DNA of 64,000 bases, from positions 1,893,132 to 1,957,131 of the forward strand of contig CP070815.1 in assembly GCA_020344215.1 (NCBI GenBank). Direction: 5' to 3'. The translations under genes were made by a program, and so were the position numbers. Shown one piece after another: positions 51,688 to 60,357 of this stretch (position 1 is the stretch's first letter; each line of letters opens with the position of its first letter). Below the pieces are notes generated by a model. The model saw nothing but the letters and a program-made list of their open reading frames with translations, did not search any database and had not been told where the DNA came from. This DNA is from Gemmatimonadota bacterium (lineage in GTDB: Bacteria; Gemmatimonadota; Gemmatimonadetes; Palauibacterales; KS3-K002).

Positions 51688-52635
51688 TCAGTCTCCGGGC
51701 GGATCCGGCAGCGGGGTCATGAGGTCGACGACGACGCGCCAGTTGCCGCTGCCGTTCGCGCCGCGGCGCCAGGCCCGCAGGTAGACCCCGGTCTCGATCG
51801 GCACGTCCACACCGGCCGCGGTGAACCGATACTCGCCGTAGGTGTAGCCGAGGTCGCCGGAGCGGGACGCTCCACCTCCCAGCACCCTCCAATCGAAAGT
51901 GCCCGGTCGCTCGGCGATTAGGGTGCGGAACGCCTCGATACCGTCGAGCGGCTGCCGATCGTTCCGCAGCACGCGCACGTCGGATGTCACGTAAGCGGCC
52001 AGAGCCTGCAATGTGCCGTTGGTCGCCGCGGAGCCGGCGAATGCACGGTCGACCTGGAGAAGCACCTCGCGTTCGGCCTCGAGGTCGAGGCCGTACTCGC
52101 GCAAGCGTCGCTCATCTGAGTCCTTCGCAGGTAGCCGCAGCGACGCAATCGACTCGGGCGCTGGGTTGCGGGTGCCGTGGTCTACCAGCGCTTTCCAGCT
52201 TCCGTTCGCCTGCAGTTCCCAGACGGTGAAGTAGTTGCCGTGCTCAACGGCGGGCCCGTCGGGGTCTTCGCGATACTCCCAGGGGCCTGTGGTGAAGCCG
52301 AGGTCGCCTGCAGTGGAGACACTGGCCAACACCGGCTCCCAGGAAAGCAGGCCGAAATTGTCCGGTGCCTCGCGCAGCCATTCCTGCGCGTTCACGGCCC
52401 GCGGCCGGAAGAGGATGGCGTCGTCGGCGAGATAGGCGCGAAAAGCGCCGTTTGCTCCCAGCTCGGCTGCGGCACGGGCGAAGGAGCGGTCCGATTCGAC
52501 CAACGAGTTCAGCGCGGTCAAGTCGTCTCCCTCGCGGTCCGCGCCACAAGCGGCTCCAACCAGCGCCCAACCTGCGAGAAGGAGCGTTGATCGGAGGACG
52601 GGGGTGTGACTCCTGGCAGTCTCCACGGATAGCAA
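51688..52635 (-). CDS. Lipoprotein with two SnoaL/DUF4440-like domains
   Basis: A 315-residue protein from TTG 52635, supported by GGGAG eight bases upstream; GTG 52626 is an alternative. A lipoprotein signal peptide ends in G-A-A-C near residue 30. Two NTF2-like cone folds follow, about residues 40-160 (SLVESDRSFARAAAELG, GDLGFTTGPWEYREDP) and 190-312 (VDRAFAGSAATNGTLQAL, GDLGYTYGEYRF). The paired motif G-D-L-G-(F/Y)-T in each half shows an internal duplication. Such domains often bind small hydrophobic ligands; no catalytic residues can be assigned. The stretch 51463-51687 downstream has no gene. Confidence 0.85.
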   Translation of the reverse strand: MLSVETARSHTPVLRSTLLLAGWALVGAACGADREGDDLTALNSLVESDRSFARAAAELGANGAFRAYLADDAILFRPRAVNAQEWLREAPDNFGLLSWEPVLASVSTAGDLGFTTGPWEYREDPDGPAVEHGNYFTVWELQANGSWKALVDHGTRNPAPESIASLRLPAKDSDERRLREYGLDLEAEREVLLQVDRAFAGSAATNGTLQALAAYVTSDVRVLRNDRQPLDGIEAFRTLIAERPGTFDWRVLGGGASRSGDLGYTYGEYRFTAAGVDVPIETGVYLRAWRRGANGSGNWRVVVDLMTPLPDPPGD

Positions 52636-52791
52636 GTTAGGTACTCCCAGTGAGACCGCTACTCCCGAGCGGTGAACGGCTCGAGGGCGGGGACGGCCGG
52701 CGATCTTGACCGGTCGAGTGGCCCGCCATACCCAGTAAGAACCCCCGCCCGGGCTTCCAGCAGGTGGGGGCTCCGGGGCCTGTGCGGAAGG

Positions 52792-53262
52792 CTACGATGC
52801 AATGGCGCCTCCGCCTCTCTTCTCTGCCAGCCACCGATCTACCGACCAGACGCCGGCGCCGGCCAGTGCCAGGGCGGCGAACCCTGCGATGTACAGCAGG
52901 TTGACCTCGTAACCGGGCATCCCGAAGATCGGCCCGCTCTCACTCATCCCCTGTATGTTCATGAAGTTGAACCCGTGGGGCACGTGGACCGTGAACAGCG
53001 CGACGAGCATGTTCACAGTGCCGAGGAGTGAAACGATCGCGACGAAGGCGCCGGCTATCAGAGCCAGGCCGCCGAAGAACTCGACGAATCCGACGACCCA
53101 CGACATCAGCCCCGCCGCTGGCACGCCGATGCTCTCGAGCATACCGGTGAACATGGCGTGACCCTGACCCGAGAAGAGCTTGGGGAAACCGTGAAACGCG
53201 AACCCGAACCCCAACACCAGCCGGAGCGGAAGGCTCGCATACTCTGCCCAACCTTTACGCAT
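52792..53262 (-). CDS. DoxX-family membrane protein
   Basis: A 156-residue protein from ATG 53262 with AAAGGAG upstream. Four membrane helices (about residues 10-28, 45-70, 72-95 and 118-140) and the motif RLVLGFGFAFHGFPKLF with the following G-x-G segment identify DoxX. The family acts as membrane components in redox or sulfur metabolism, and as partners of other oxidoreductases; the specific role here is unclear. The gene is transcribed away from the histone-deacetylase-like gene at 53479 and shares its upstream region. Confidence 0.88.
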   Translation of the reverse strand: MRKGWAEYASLPLRLVLGFGFAFHGFPKLFSGQGHAMFTGMLESIGVPAAGLMSWVVGFVEFFGGLALIAGAFVAIVSLLGTVNMLVALFTVHVPHGFNFMNIQGMSESGPIFGMPGYEVNLLYIAGFAALALAGAGVWSVDRWLAEKRGGGAIAS

Positions 53263-53478
53263 CACATTTCTCCTTTCGAACATAAGCAACACGCTGACCA
53301 GTCTTCTATTCTCATGCTCTGCTTACGGCACGGAAACATAGCTTTTCCCGGGCCGCCCCTGAAACATGCGACCCGTACGACCAGTTCCCGGCGCAATCAC
53401 TCTCTTGGTGTTAGGTTATCGAAAAGGTAGAGAATCCGCCGGGCGTTGTGAAGCCAACCGGAGGAGGGCAAGAAACAG

Positions 53479-54402
53479 ATGTTTGACCGCCGCCCCTCGG
53501 TTCCCGTCGTTTTCCACGAGGCCTACGAGGCCGACATCGGCGTGCACGTCTTCCCGACCCGCAAGTACCTAGCGGCACGCGATATCCTGATGGCCGACGG
53601 GACGATCAGCGAGTCCGACATCCGGCGCCCGGAGCCGGCGAGCGACGAGCAGCTGGCGCTGGTCCACACGCCGCAGTACCTGGCGAAGATCAACAACGAC
53701 GCCTTCTCGTGGCAGGACGTGATGCTACTGGAGGTTCCGTATTCGCCGGAGCTACGCGAGGCGATGTGGCTTTGCACGGGCGGCTCGATCCTGACTGGTC
53801 GTCTGGCCTTGGATCACGGCCTGGCGGTGCACCTCGGCGGAGGGTTTCACCACGCCTTCCCCGATCACGGGGAAGGGTTCTGCCTGGTGAATGATGTGGC
53901 GGTCGCGCTGCGCGTGCTCAAAGGGGAGGGGCTTGTCGAGCGTGCGGCCGTCATCGACTGCGATCTCCACCACGGAAACGGCACCGCCGCCGTTTTCGCC
54001 GAGGAGTCCGAGATCTTTACCTTCTCCATCCACCAGCAGCACAACTACCCTATGTGGAAACCGCCCAGCGATCTCGATCTGGGGCTAGCCGACCTAACCG
54101 GCGACGCCGAGTATCTGGGCCTTTTGCAAGAGCACATCCCGCCAATCCTCGAGCACCACCGGCCCGATGTCGTTTTCTACCTCGCGGGTGCCGACCCTTA
54201 CAAGGAGGATCAGCTCGGCGGCTTGAGCCTTACACGGGATGGACTGCGCCAACGCGACGAGCTCGTCTTTCGTACAGCTGCTGAAGCGGGTGTGCCTGTG
54301 GCGGTGACGCTGGCCGGCGGTTACGCCAGGCGTCTTGAGGACACCGTCGAGATCCACTGCGAGACGGTGCGCGCAGCACGCCGTCAGTTCTTGAGCTCTT
54401 AG
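53479..54402 (+). CDS. Histone deacetylase-like amidohydrolase
   Basis: A 307-residue zinc amidohydrolase of the arginase/HDAC superfamily, AcuC/HDAC11-like. Visible active-site features are the His-His pair in GGGFHHAFPDHGEGFC, the zinc ligands Asp and His in DCDLHHGNGT, and the third ligand Asp in YLAGADPYKEDQLGG. The catalytic Tyr region near the end is GGYAR. It removes acetyl groups from protein lysines or small amines in the cytoplasm. A GGAGGAGGG site lies about 12 bases before ATG 53479. The gene converges on the secreted protein gene at 54416. Confidence 0.92.
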   Translation: MFDRRPSVPVVFHEAYEADIGVHVFPTRKYLAARDILMADGTISESDIRRPEPASDEQLALVHTPQYLAKINNDAFSWQDVMLLEVPYSPELREAMWLCTGGSILTGRLALDHGLAVHLGGGFHHAFPDHGEGFCLVNDVAVALRVLKGEGLVERAAVIDCDLHHGNGTAAVFAEESEIFTFSIHQQHNYPMWKPPSDLDLGLADLTGDAEYLGLLQEHIPPILEHHRPDVVFYLAGADPYKEDQLGGLSLTRDGLRQRDELVFRTAAEAGVPVAVTLAGGYARRLEDTVEIHCETVRAARRQFLSS

Positions 54403-54415
54403 AGAAGATCCGGGC

Positions 54416-55057
54416 CTAGCGGCTGGGCCCTCGCGACTGGCCGAAGAATGGCCGGTGGGTGAAGCTCACGTGCACCCCGAAATACCGTATCTTTCCGACG
54501 CCCAAGAAGACCTGCGTGGCGGCGTCCAGGTCGAGCCTTGTCGAGGTCGCCCCCTTGAGCGATGCGATGCAATCGTACATCAGGGAGGAGAGCGAGCTGT
54601 CACTCTCTCCCCGGTCCTCCAGCTCAGGAGCCAGGATCAGCTGTGGATTAGGGCGCGGCGCGGAACCGTGCGCAGACCAAGTATACGGCTGCAGCCTGAC
54701 GCCGGCGGGCAGGACCGTCAGGTTAGCGGCGAGCTCGAGCCCTTGGCTCGGGACACCCGATAGCTCAAACGCCGCGGTCAGTCCCAGATCGTTCAGCCAT
54801 CCCCCTAGCCCCGACCTGCGAGTGATGGGAACCCCCGTGGCCTGCGCTGAGGCGCTGGGGGGCACCGCGTCGCTGAGGGCTGCCGGTGCCAGAGCGGTGC
54901 GAACAGGTGATGCGATACCGGCTTCCAGATTCTCGGAACGGCTCTGGCCGTAAAGAGACGAGAGACTGATGTTGATGCAGAGAAGCAGCGCGACCAGGAG
55001 GCAGCAGAGCTTTCTGGACGGGGATTTAACGTTGTAGCAGCGGCTAAGAAACGTCAT
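54416..55057 (-). CDS. Secreted protein of unknown function, barrel-like end
   Basis: A 213-residue protein from ATG 55057 (weak AGGT upstream). It has a signal peptide (CCLLVALLLCINISLSSLYGQ) and a low-complexity Ala/Ser/Pro region to about residue 85. The rest contains short amphipathic strands (LELAANLTVLPAGVRLQPY, YFGVHVSFTHRPFF) ending in a basic tail, which could be part of an outer-membrane barrel, but too few strands are seen for a complete one. No family recognised. It may be a shortened or diverged member. Confidence 0.58.
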   Translation of the reverse strand: MTFLSRCYNVKSPSRKLCCLLVALLLCINISLSSLYGQSRSENLEAGIASPVRTALAPAALSDAVPPSASAQATGVPITRRSGLGGWLNDLGLTAAFELSGVPSQGLELAANLTVLPAGVRLQPYTWSAHGSAPRPNPQLILAPELEDRGESDSSLSSLMYDCIASLKGATSTRLDLDAATQVFLGVGKIRYFGVHVSFTHRPFFGQSRGPSR

Positions 55058-55170
55058 ACGACCTATGCAAGATGTGGCACAAGGTTGGCCTAGTAATAAC
55101 AGGCTGACTTCGATACACCAGGGGAGCGGTCGGGTACCCGCGTATTATCATTCTCTTGCTCCTCTCGAGT

Positions 55171-55312
55171 AGTCGGTGGGTATGTAGGTCGGCGGCCAGT
55201 GATCAGTGGTCGGCAGTCAATGATCAGTCTTCCAGCTGCTATTGATATTTTGAAACCGGCGGTTACTGATTACTGGTCACCGATCACCGTACGCTGATAA
55301 CCGGTCACTGGA
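55171..55312. repeat. Degenerate AGTCGGT/CAGTGATCA repeat cluster with inverted arms
   Basis: The left arm (55171-55232) carries words such as AGTAGTCGGT, CAGTGATCAGTGGTCGG and CAATGATCAGT; the right arm (55262-55312) carries ACTGATTACTGGTCACCG, ATCACCG and ACCGGTCACTGG, their degenerate inverse. They belong to the family of 44870-45029. The cluster ends at the first helix of the TPP riboswitch. Confidence 0.65.
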
Positions 55313-55313
55313 A

Positions 55314-55389
55314 GACAGGGGTGCTGGGGAGTAACCCGGCTGAGATCAGACCCTGGAACCTGATCCGGGTAATGCCGGCGCAGGGAGTC
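55314..55389 (+). promoter_or_regulatory. TPP riboswitch (THI element)
   Basis: The conserved thiamin-pyrophosphate aptamer is visible in order: CAGGGGTGC near 55316, GGCTGAGA at 55338-55345, ACCCTGGAACCTGATC at 55350-55365 and GGTAATGCCGGCGCAGGGA ending at 55386; GAC (55314-55316) and GTC (55387-55389) can close P1. Downstream, a pyrimidine tract CCTCCATCCCTCTCTGC (55400-55416) may pair with the GCAGGGAGG that contains the ribosome site at 55447-55452, which would suit translational control of the TenA genes. Confidence 0.95.
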
Positions 55390-55460
55390 AGCCAACCCCC
55401 CTCCATCCCTCTCTGCTCATCGCAAGAGGTTGTTCGCAACTGCGCAGGGAGGATTAGAGC

Positions 55461-56126
55461 ATGAGTTTCTGTGAGGAGCAGCTCACCCGGGTGCGTCCCA
55501 TCTGGGAACGGATACTTGATCATCGCTTTCTGAAGGAGACGCGTGACGGGACGATCGCACACGAAACGTTCGCCACCTGGATGCGCCAGGACTACCTGTT
55601 CGTCGAGGCGGCCATCCCGTTCATCGCGGCTCTCATGCCGAAGGCGCCGCTGGAGCACCGGGAGGCGCTTGGTCAGGTCTTGCCGGTTCTCGAGAAGGAG
55701 TTGGAGCTCTTTCGCGAGCGGGCCGAGCAGGCGGGAGTCGACCTGGAGGGCGTGGAACCGTCCTTCGTGAATCACGCCTACGTGCAGTTCCTGCTGGCGA
55801 GCGCGTACACGAAGTCGTACGCCGGCGCGTTCACCGTGCTCTACGTGGCGGAGAAGGCCTACTACGACTCCTGGATGGTGGTAAGGGATGGAATCGAAGA
55901 GGGATCGACCTGGTACCCGTTCGTGGAGAATTGGACGAGCGATGCCTTTAGGGGATGGGTTGATTTCCTGCAGACGAACCTCGACGCGCTGGCGGAGAGT
56001 TCGGGTGCGACCGAGCGAGAGCAGATGGCCGAACTCTTCGAGCTCACCGCGAAGTACGAGCTGGCGTTCTGGGAGATGGCGGCCACCGGCCAAGGCTGGC
56101 CTTGTCTGGAAGGTGAGGTGACGTGA
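55461..56126 (+). CDS. TenA-family protein lacking the active-site Cys (TenA_E type)
   Basis: A 221-residue all-helical TenA/thiaminase II-family protein from ATG 55461, with GGGAGG nine bases upstream. The family landmarks are present: W-x-x-I-L-D-H-R-F-L, T-W-M-R-Q-D-Y-L-F, and Y-E-L-A-F-W-E-M near the end, which includes the conserved catalytic Glu. The L-L-P-C segment with the nucleophilic Cys is replaced by GAFTVLYVAEKAYYDSW. That defines the TenA_E-like class, thought to act on thiamin breakdown products different from those of TenA_C. The gene is controlled by the TPP riboswitch and overlaps the next TenA gene by one base. Confidence 0.92.
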   Translation: MSFCEEQLTRVRPIWERILDHRFLKETRDGTIAHETFATWMRQDYLFVEAAIPFIAALMPKAPLEHREALGQVLPVLEKELELFRERAEQAGVDLEGVEPSFVNHAYVQFLLASAYTKSYAGAFTVLYVAEKAYYDSWMVVRDGIEEGSTWYPFVENWTSDAFRGWVDFLQTNLDALAESSGATEREQMAELFELTAKYELAFWEMAATGQGWPCLEGEVT

Positions 56127-56791
56127 TGGCGTTGACCGACGAACTGCAGGCGGCGGCGAAGTCGATCTGGGACGCGCAGCTCGAGCACCCCTACGTGAAG
56201 GGAATCGGCGACGGCTCGTTGGACGAGGGACTGTTCAAGAACTGGGTGCTCCAGGACTACCGCTATCTGAAGGAGTTTGCCCGCATCTTCGCCTGGGCGG
56301 TGGCGAAGGCGGATCGCCTGGACTCGATGGGCTGGTACGCAGCTGTGCTCAACCTGACGCTGAACACCGAGATGGGACTGCACCGCCAGTACGCGGCCCG
56401 CTTCGGCTTGACGCCCGACGACCTGGAGGCGGCGCCGATGTGGCCGACGACGCGGGCCTACACCGATTTCTTGGTGCGCACGGCAGCGGACGGTGACATG
56501 GCCGATCTAGTGGCGGCGCTCTTGCCCTGCGCTTGGGGCTACGTCTACGTGGCGAAGACGCTGGCTAAGAGCGCGCCGCCCGAGGACCAGCGCTACGCGG
56601 ACTGGATCGCCCAGTACGCCTCCGACGAGTTCGCCCAGGCGGCCGAGTGGCTCAAGGACGAGATGAATCGCTTGGCCGAAGGGGCCACGTCGGAGAAGCG
56701 GGAACGTCTGAAGGAACTCTTCGTCATCTCCAGCCGCTACGAGTGGGCTTTCTGGGAGATGTGTTGGAAAGGCGAGGAGTGGCCGGTCTGA
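56126..56791 (+). CDS. tenA: TenA-family aminopyrimidine aminohydrolase (with active-site Cys)
   Basis: A 221-residue paralogue of the preceding gene. I choose ATG 56126, which overlaps the upstream TGA as TGATG, over GTG 56123 that would add one Met. The catalytic Cys is present in A-L-L-P-C-A-W-G-Y, as is the Glu in ISSRYEWAFWEM; the NWVLQDYRYLKEFAR helix binds the pyrimidine. TenA_C enzymes hydrolyse aminomethyl-pyrimidine to hydroxymethyl-pyrimidine in thiamin salvage. Translation is coupled to the first TenA gene and both are under the TPP riboswitch. It meets the next gene tail to tail with one base between. Confidence 0.93.
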   Translation: MALTDELQAAAKSIWDAQLEHPYVKGIGDGSLDEGLFKNWVLQDYRYLKEFARIFAWAVAKADRLDSMGWYAAVLNLTLNTEMGLHRQYAARFGLTPDDLEAAPMWPTTRAYTDFLVRTAADGDMADLVAALLPCAWGYVYVAKTLAKSAPPEDQRYADWIAQYASDEFAQAAEWLKDEMNRLAEGATSEKRERLKELFVISSRYEWAFWEMCWKGEEWPV

Positions 56792-56792
56792 G

Positions 56793-57746
56793 TCATCTCG
56801 AGCACAGCTTCTCCCAGGTGACTTCGGCGATGGCGGCGTCCTGGGCGCCGACGCCCGTCAAGTCACAGATGATGAGCTCGTCGGCTTCTCTACCCGCCTT
56901 CGCCCCGGTCAGCACCTCGCCCAGTTCGGCGTGGACGGAGTCCGGCGTGATCGCTCCCTCTTCTACGCCGTGATGGACCTCACCGAGCGACATGCACTGG
57001 CTCAGGCGGTCGACCACGATCTTGCCTGCCCGCGCGAGCGCCCCGGTGGTCAGCTCTCGCTTGTCGGGGCCATCGGAGCCGACGGCGATTACCGTGGCGT
57101 GAGGCTGCAGCGCCGAGGCATCGAATAGGGGCTCACGGCTCGGCGTCGCCGTTATCAACAGGTCGACGCCGCGCACGGCGTCCTCCGGGTGCGCTGCAGT
57201 GCTAATAGGGATCCCCAGTTCCTCCTCCATCTCGCTGCAGTAGCGGGCGAGCCGATCGGCGTTGGGACTCCAGGCGACGGTCCGTTCCCAGCGGCGCACA
57301 TGTGATAGGGCTCGGAGTTGGAAGCGGCCCTGGGTGCCGCTGCCGAGCATCCCGACGGTTCCCAGCGACTCCGGCGCCAGCAGCCGGGCGGCCAGCGCGC
57401 CGGCGGCCGCCGTACGGAGGTCAGTCAGGTAGCCGTTGTCGGCCAGCAGAACTGCTGGGAAACCGGTGGTTGCGTCGAACACCAGGATCAGGCCGGAGCC
57501 GCTGGGGAGGCCGCGTTCGACGTTGCCGTAGAAGCCGCTGGCAATCTTCACGGCGAAGATCGGTGAGCCCTTCAGATAAGCTGACTTGACGTGCACCTCT
57601 CCCTGGGCCTCGGGCACTTCCAAGCCCATGGGTGGCGGCAACTCTACGCGGCCTTCAGCTAGGGCGCGGAACGCCTTCTCCGCCGACGCCAGCGCTTCCG
57701 GTTCCTTGACCGCCGCGCGGATTTCGGCCTCATCGATGATGCGCAT
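56793..57746 (-). CDS. Ornithine cyclodeaminase / mu-crystallin-family enzyme
   Basis: A 317-residue NAD(P)-dependent protein. The substrate-binding Lys region is VHVKSAYLKGSPIFAVKIASGF, the Rossmann dinucleotide site is G-M-L-G-S-G-T-Q-G-R near residue 137, and DLTGVGAQDAAIAE near the end carries the Asp that acts in catalysis in ornithine cyclodeaminase. Members use ornithine, alanine, lysine or imines; the exact substrate cannot be read from sequence. ATG 57746 has AGGAGAAG upstream that overlaps the stop of the GNAT gene, so the two are translated together. Confidence 0.92.
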   Translation of the reverse strand: MRIIDEAEIRAAVKEPEALASAEKAFRALAEGRVELPPPMGLEVPEAQGEVHVKSAYLKGSPIFAVKIASGFYGNVERGLPSGSGLILVFDATTGFPAVLLADNGYLTDLRTAAAGALAARLLAPESLGTVGMLGSGTQGRFQLRALSHVRRWERTVAWSPNADRLARYCSEMEEELGIPISTAAHPEDAVRGVDLLITATPSREPLFDASALQPHATVIAVGSDGPDKRELTTGALARAGKIVVDRLSQCMSLGEVHHGVEEGAITPDSVHAELGEVLTGAKAGREADELIICDLTGVGAQDAAIAEVTWEKLCSR

Positions 57747-57758
57747 CGATCGCTTCTC

Positions 57759-58358
57759 CTAACGTAGCCGTCTCAACTCGCAGCGCATGATTGGGCGCGT
57801 CTCCGAGCGCCGCGCGACCTCCGTAAAGCCCGCTTTGCGGAAGGCCGAGGCTGTGCCGGTCCAGGCGAAAGCGTCAGCGGTACGCCCCTTCTTGGGCTCC
57901 ACCGGATAGCCTTCCACTATCTTCGCGCCTTGCCTGCGAGCGTGCTTCACGGCGGCCTCGAGCAGCCGACTGGAAACGCCCGTGCGACGATGCCCCTTGG
58001 CTACGAAAAGGCACGCTACCGACCATACCGGCTCATCGTCGACGCGCTTCAGAGTGCGCGAGCCTTCAAGCCGTGGGAAAGCGTCGCGCGGTTGGATCGC
58101 ACACCAAGCCACCGGGGCGTCATCTATATAGGCGAGCAGTCCCGGCTGGGCGCCGGAGTCGACGATTCTCTTGAAGGCCCGCCGGTTCCTCTCGCCTTTT
58201 CGCTTCTCGAACGCTGAATGGCTCAGCCGCCACCACATGCACCAGCAGCCGCCGCAGGCGCCCTGCGAGCCGAACAGCCGCTTGAGGTCGGACCAGCGGT
58301 CGGGTGTGAGGGGGCGGAACTCGAGCTTCACTCTTGCGGCAGCAGCTCGCGGACTCAT
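57759..58358 (-). CDS. GNAT-family N-acetyltransferase
   Basis: A 199-residue protein from ATG 58358, with AAGGGGA upstream; the frame continues 5' without conserved sequence. Near residue 30 is a Cys-rich GACGGCWCMWWRL segment, typical of one GNAT subgroup. The acetyl-CoA-binding motif A is VWSVACLFVAKGHRRTGVSS with the R/G-x-x-G-x pattern, and motif B ends in F-R-K-A-G-F-T-E-V. It acetylates an unknown amine. It lies 12 bp upstream of the ornithine cyclodeaminase-like gene, in the same operon, and is divergent from the ETF-QO gene at 58558. Confidence 0.88.
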   Translation of the reverse strand: MSPRAAAARVKLEFRPLTPDRWSDLKRLFGSQGACGGCWCMWWRLSHSAFEKRKGERNRRAFKRIVDSGAQPGLLAYIDDAPVAWCAIQPRDAFPRLEGSRTLKRVDDEPVWSVACLFVAKGHRRTGVSSRLLEAAVKHARRQGAKIVEGYPVEPKKGRTADAFAWTGTASAFRKAGFTEVARRSETRPIMRCELRRLR

Positions 58359-58557
58359 GGCAGTCCCCTTTCCAGCCTGCCCCTCGCGATGTTTGCCATT
58401 CAATAACACTGCCGGACTTCGACGTTCCGGGCAAGCGGGTAGCCGAGGGGTCCTCAAGCCTCCGACCGTTCCGCTAGACGTAGGCTCGCCGAAGCCGCAT
58501 CTTGACGCGGCCTCACCGGACAGCGCGCGATGCCCCCACCGCAAACCGCACGGAGCG

Positions 58558-60234
58558 ATGACGAACGCACACGAGATACTTAAGACCATCAAGCCATCGG
58601 ACTACCAGCCGGCGCTTCCGCTCGATCGTTTCATAGTCAAGGAATCGCCGGACGACGACGCCGTCCCCATGGACGTCCTATTCGTCGGCGGTGGCCCCGC
58701 CGGGCTGGCCGGCGCCATCGAGCTCGCCCGCCTGGTCGCCCAGGACAACGAGCGTGGCGATGGGCTCGGCGAGCTGGAGATCGGCGTACTGGAGAAGGCC
58801 GGGTCGCTCGGCGAGCACTGCATGTCCGGCGCCATAGTGAACCCGGGCCCGTTCCGCGAGCTCTTCCCCGATGCTCCCGAAAGCGAGCTGCCGTTCCGGG
58901 TGCCGGCGCCCCACGACCGGGTCTACTTGCTTTCGGAGAGGGGCAAGACCCGGATCCCCACACCGCCCAGCATGCACAATAAGAGTAACTACGTGGCGTC
59001 CATCTGCGAGATCGTGCGCTGGATGGGTGAGCGTGCGGAAGCGGTCGGCGTCAACGTCTTCACCGGCTTTCCCGCCGAGTCGTTGCTGGTGGATGGTGAG
59101 AGCGTCATCGGGGTGCGCACCACGCCGACCGGGCTCGACCGCGACGGGAACCCGGGCAGCGGTTACATGCCGGCGACCGACGTGACCGCACGGGTCACCG
59201 TGCTGACCGAGGGGACCCGCGGGCCGCTGGCCCAGGCGTTCCTGGATTGGCAGGAGATCGGCGCGAAGAACCCGCAGATCTATGCCCTCGGCGTGAAGGA
59301 GCTGTGGCAGGTGAAGCGACCGCTCGACCACGTGATCCACACCATGGGCTGGCCGCTCCCCAAGGACGCTTTCGGCGGCAGTTGGCTGTACCCGATGGCC
59401 GACGATCTCATCTCGTTGGGTCTAGTGGTCGGGCTCGACTACCGCCAGCACTCCCTGGATGCGCACGTCCTGCTGCAGAGACTGAAGGAGCACCCGCTCG
59501 TGCGACCGCACTTGGAGGGTGGAGAGTTGCTGGAGTGGGGCGCCAAAACGATACCGGAGGGCGGCTACTACTCGATCCCCGATCGCCTGCATGGGAACGG
59601 CCTGCTGATCGCCGGCGACGCAGCCGGCTTCGTCGACGTGCCGTCGCTCAAGGGCATCCACTATGCCGTACAGTCGGGCGTCTTTGCCGCCCGGGCGATC
59701 TTCGAGGCGCTGAAGTACGGCGACGTCTCGGCCGCCGGACTCGCGGACTATGACGCGATGGTCAGGGACAGCTTCATCGGCACAGACCTCTACAAGACCC
59801 GGAACATGCGCCTCGCCTTCAAATCCGGTCTCTATGGCGGTGGTCTGAGGGCGGCGGTCATGAGTGCCACCAGGGGAATCTTGTTGAGCCGTCGCATCGC
59901 CGTGCCGGCTGACGCCGATGAGCCGCGTAAGGTGACCCCGCCGGCCGAGTTCGCACCCGATGGCGAGCGAACGGTGAGCAAACTGGACGCCGTGTTCCGT
60001 TCGGGCAATGCGACACGCGATGACATCCCATCCCACCTGATCGTCGGCGAAGACGTCCCGCCGGAGGTGGCTGACCTCTACGTCCACATGTGTCCGGCAG
60101 GTGTGTATGAGCGCGACGGTGACCTACTCGTCGTCAACGCGCCCAACTGCGTCGACTGCAAGGCGACGGACATCCTCGGGCCGCGCTGGACGCCGCGTGA
60201 AGGCGGCAGCGGGCCGAGCTACAAGCGCATGTGA
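58558..60234 (+). CDS. Electron-transfer flavoprotein-ubiquinone oxidoreductase, one Fe-S Cys missing
   Basis: A 558-residue ETF-QO. I start at ATG 58558 with GGAG four bases upstream, since the conserved FAD-binding strand (DVLFVGGGPAGLAGAIELAR) then lies near residue 45. Other landmarks are LEKAGSLGEHCMSGAIVNP, the quinone-site region, and the second FAD motif GLLIAGDAAGFVDVPSLKGI. At the C-terminus the Fe-S motif has Cys512 (H-M-C-P-A-G-V-Y), Cys531 and Cys534 (N-C-V-D-C-K-A-T-D), but the fourth ligand is Thr537 instead of Cys. The enzyme passes electrons from ETF to quinone in the membrane. ETF genes are not in the window. Confidence 0.93.
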   Translation: MTNAHEILKTIKPSDYQPALPLDRFIVKESPDDDAVPMDVLFVGGGPAGLAGAIELARLVAQDNERGDGLGELEIGVLEKAGSLGEHCMSGAIVNPGPFRELFPDAPESELPFRVPAPHDRVYLLSERGKTRIPTPPSMHNKSNYVASICEIVRWMGERAEAVGVNVFTGFPAESLLVDGESVIGVRTTPTGLDRDGNPGSGYMPATDVTARVTVLTEGTRGPLAQAFLDWQEIGAKNPQIYALGVKELWQVKRPLDHVIHTMGWPLPKDAFGGSWLYPMADDLISLGLVVGLDYRQHSLDAHVLLQRLKEHPLVRPHLEGGELLEWGAKTIPEGGYYSIPDRLHGNGLLIAGDAAGFVDVPSLKGIHYAVQSGVFAARAIFEALKYGDVSAAGLADYDAMVRDSFIGTDLYKTRNMRLAFKSGLYGGGLRAAVMSATRGILLSRRIAVPADADEPRKVTPPAEFAPDGERTVSKLDAVFRSGNATRDDIPSHLIVGEDVPPEVADLYVHMCPAGVYERDGDLLVVNAPNCVDCKATDILGPRWTPREGGSGPSYKRM

Positions 60235-60357
60235 CGCAAAGCAGGCTCTGAGGGGCGTCGGAGGGGCGTTGGCAGGGCCGGCGTCGTCTTGTAGCTTCCC
60301 CGGCTGATCCTCGTTGCGAAGCAGAGACGCGCACGACCGACACCCGGAGGGTATGCC

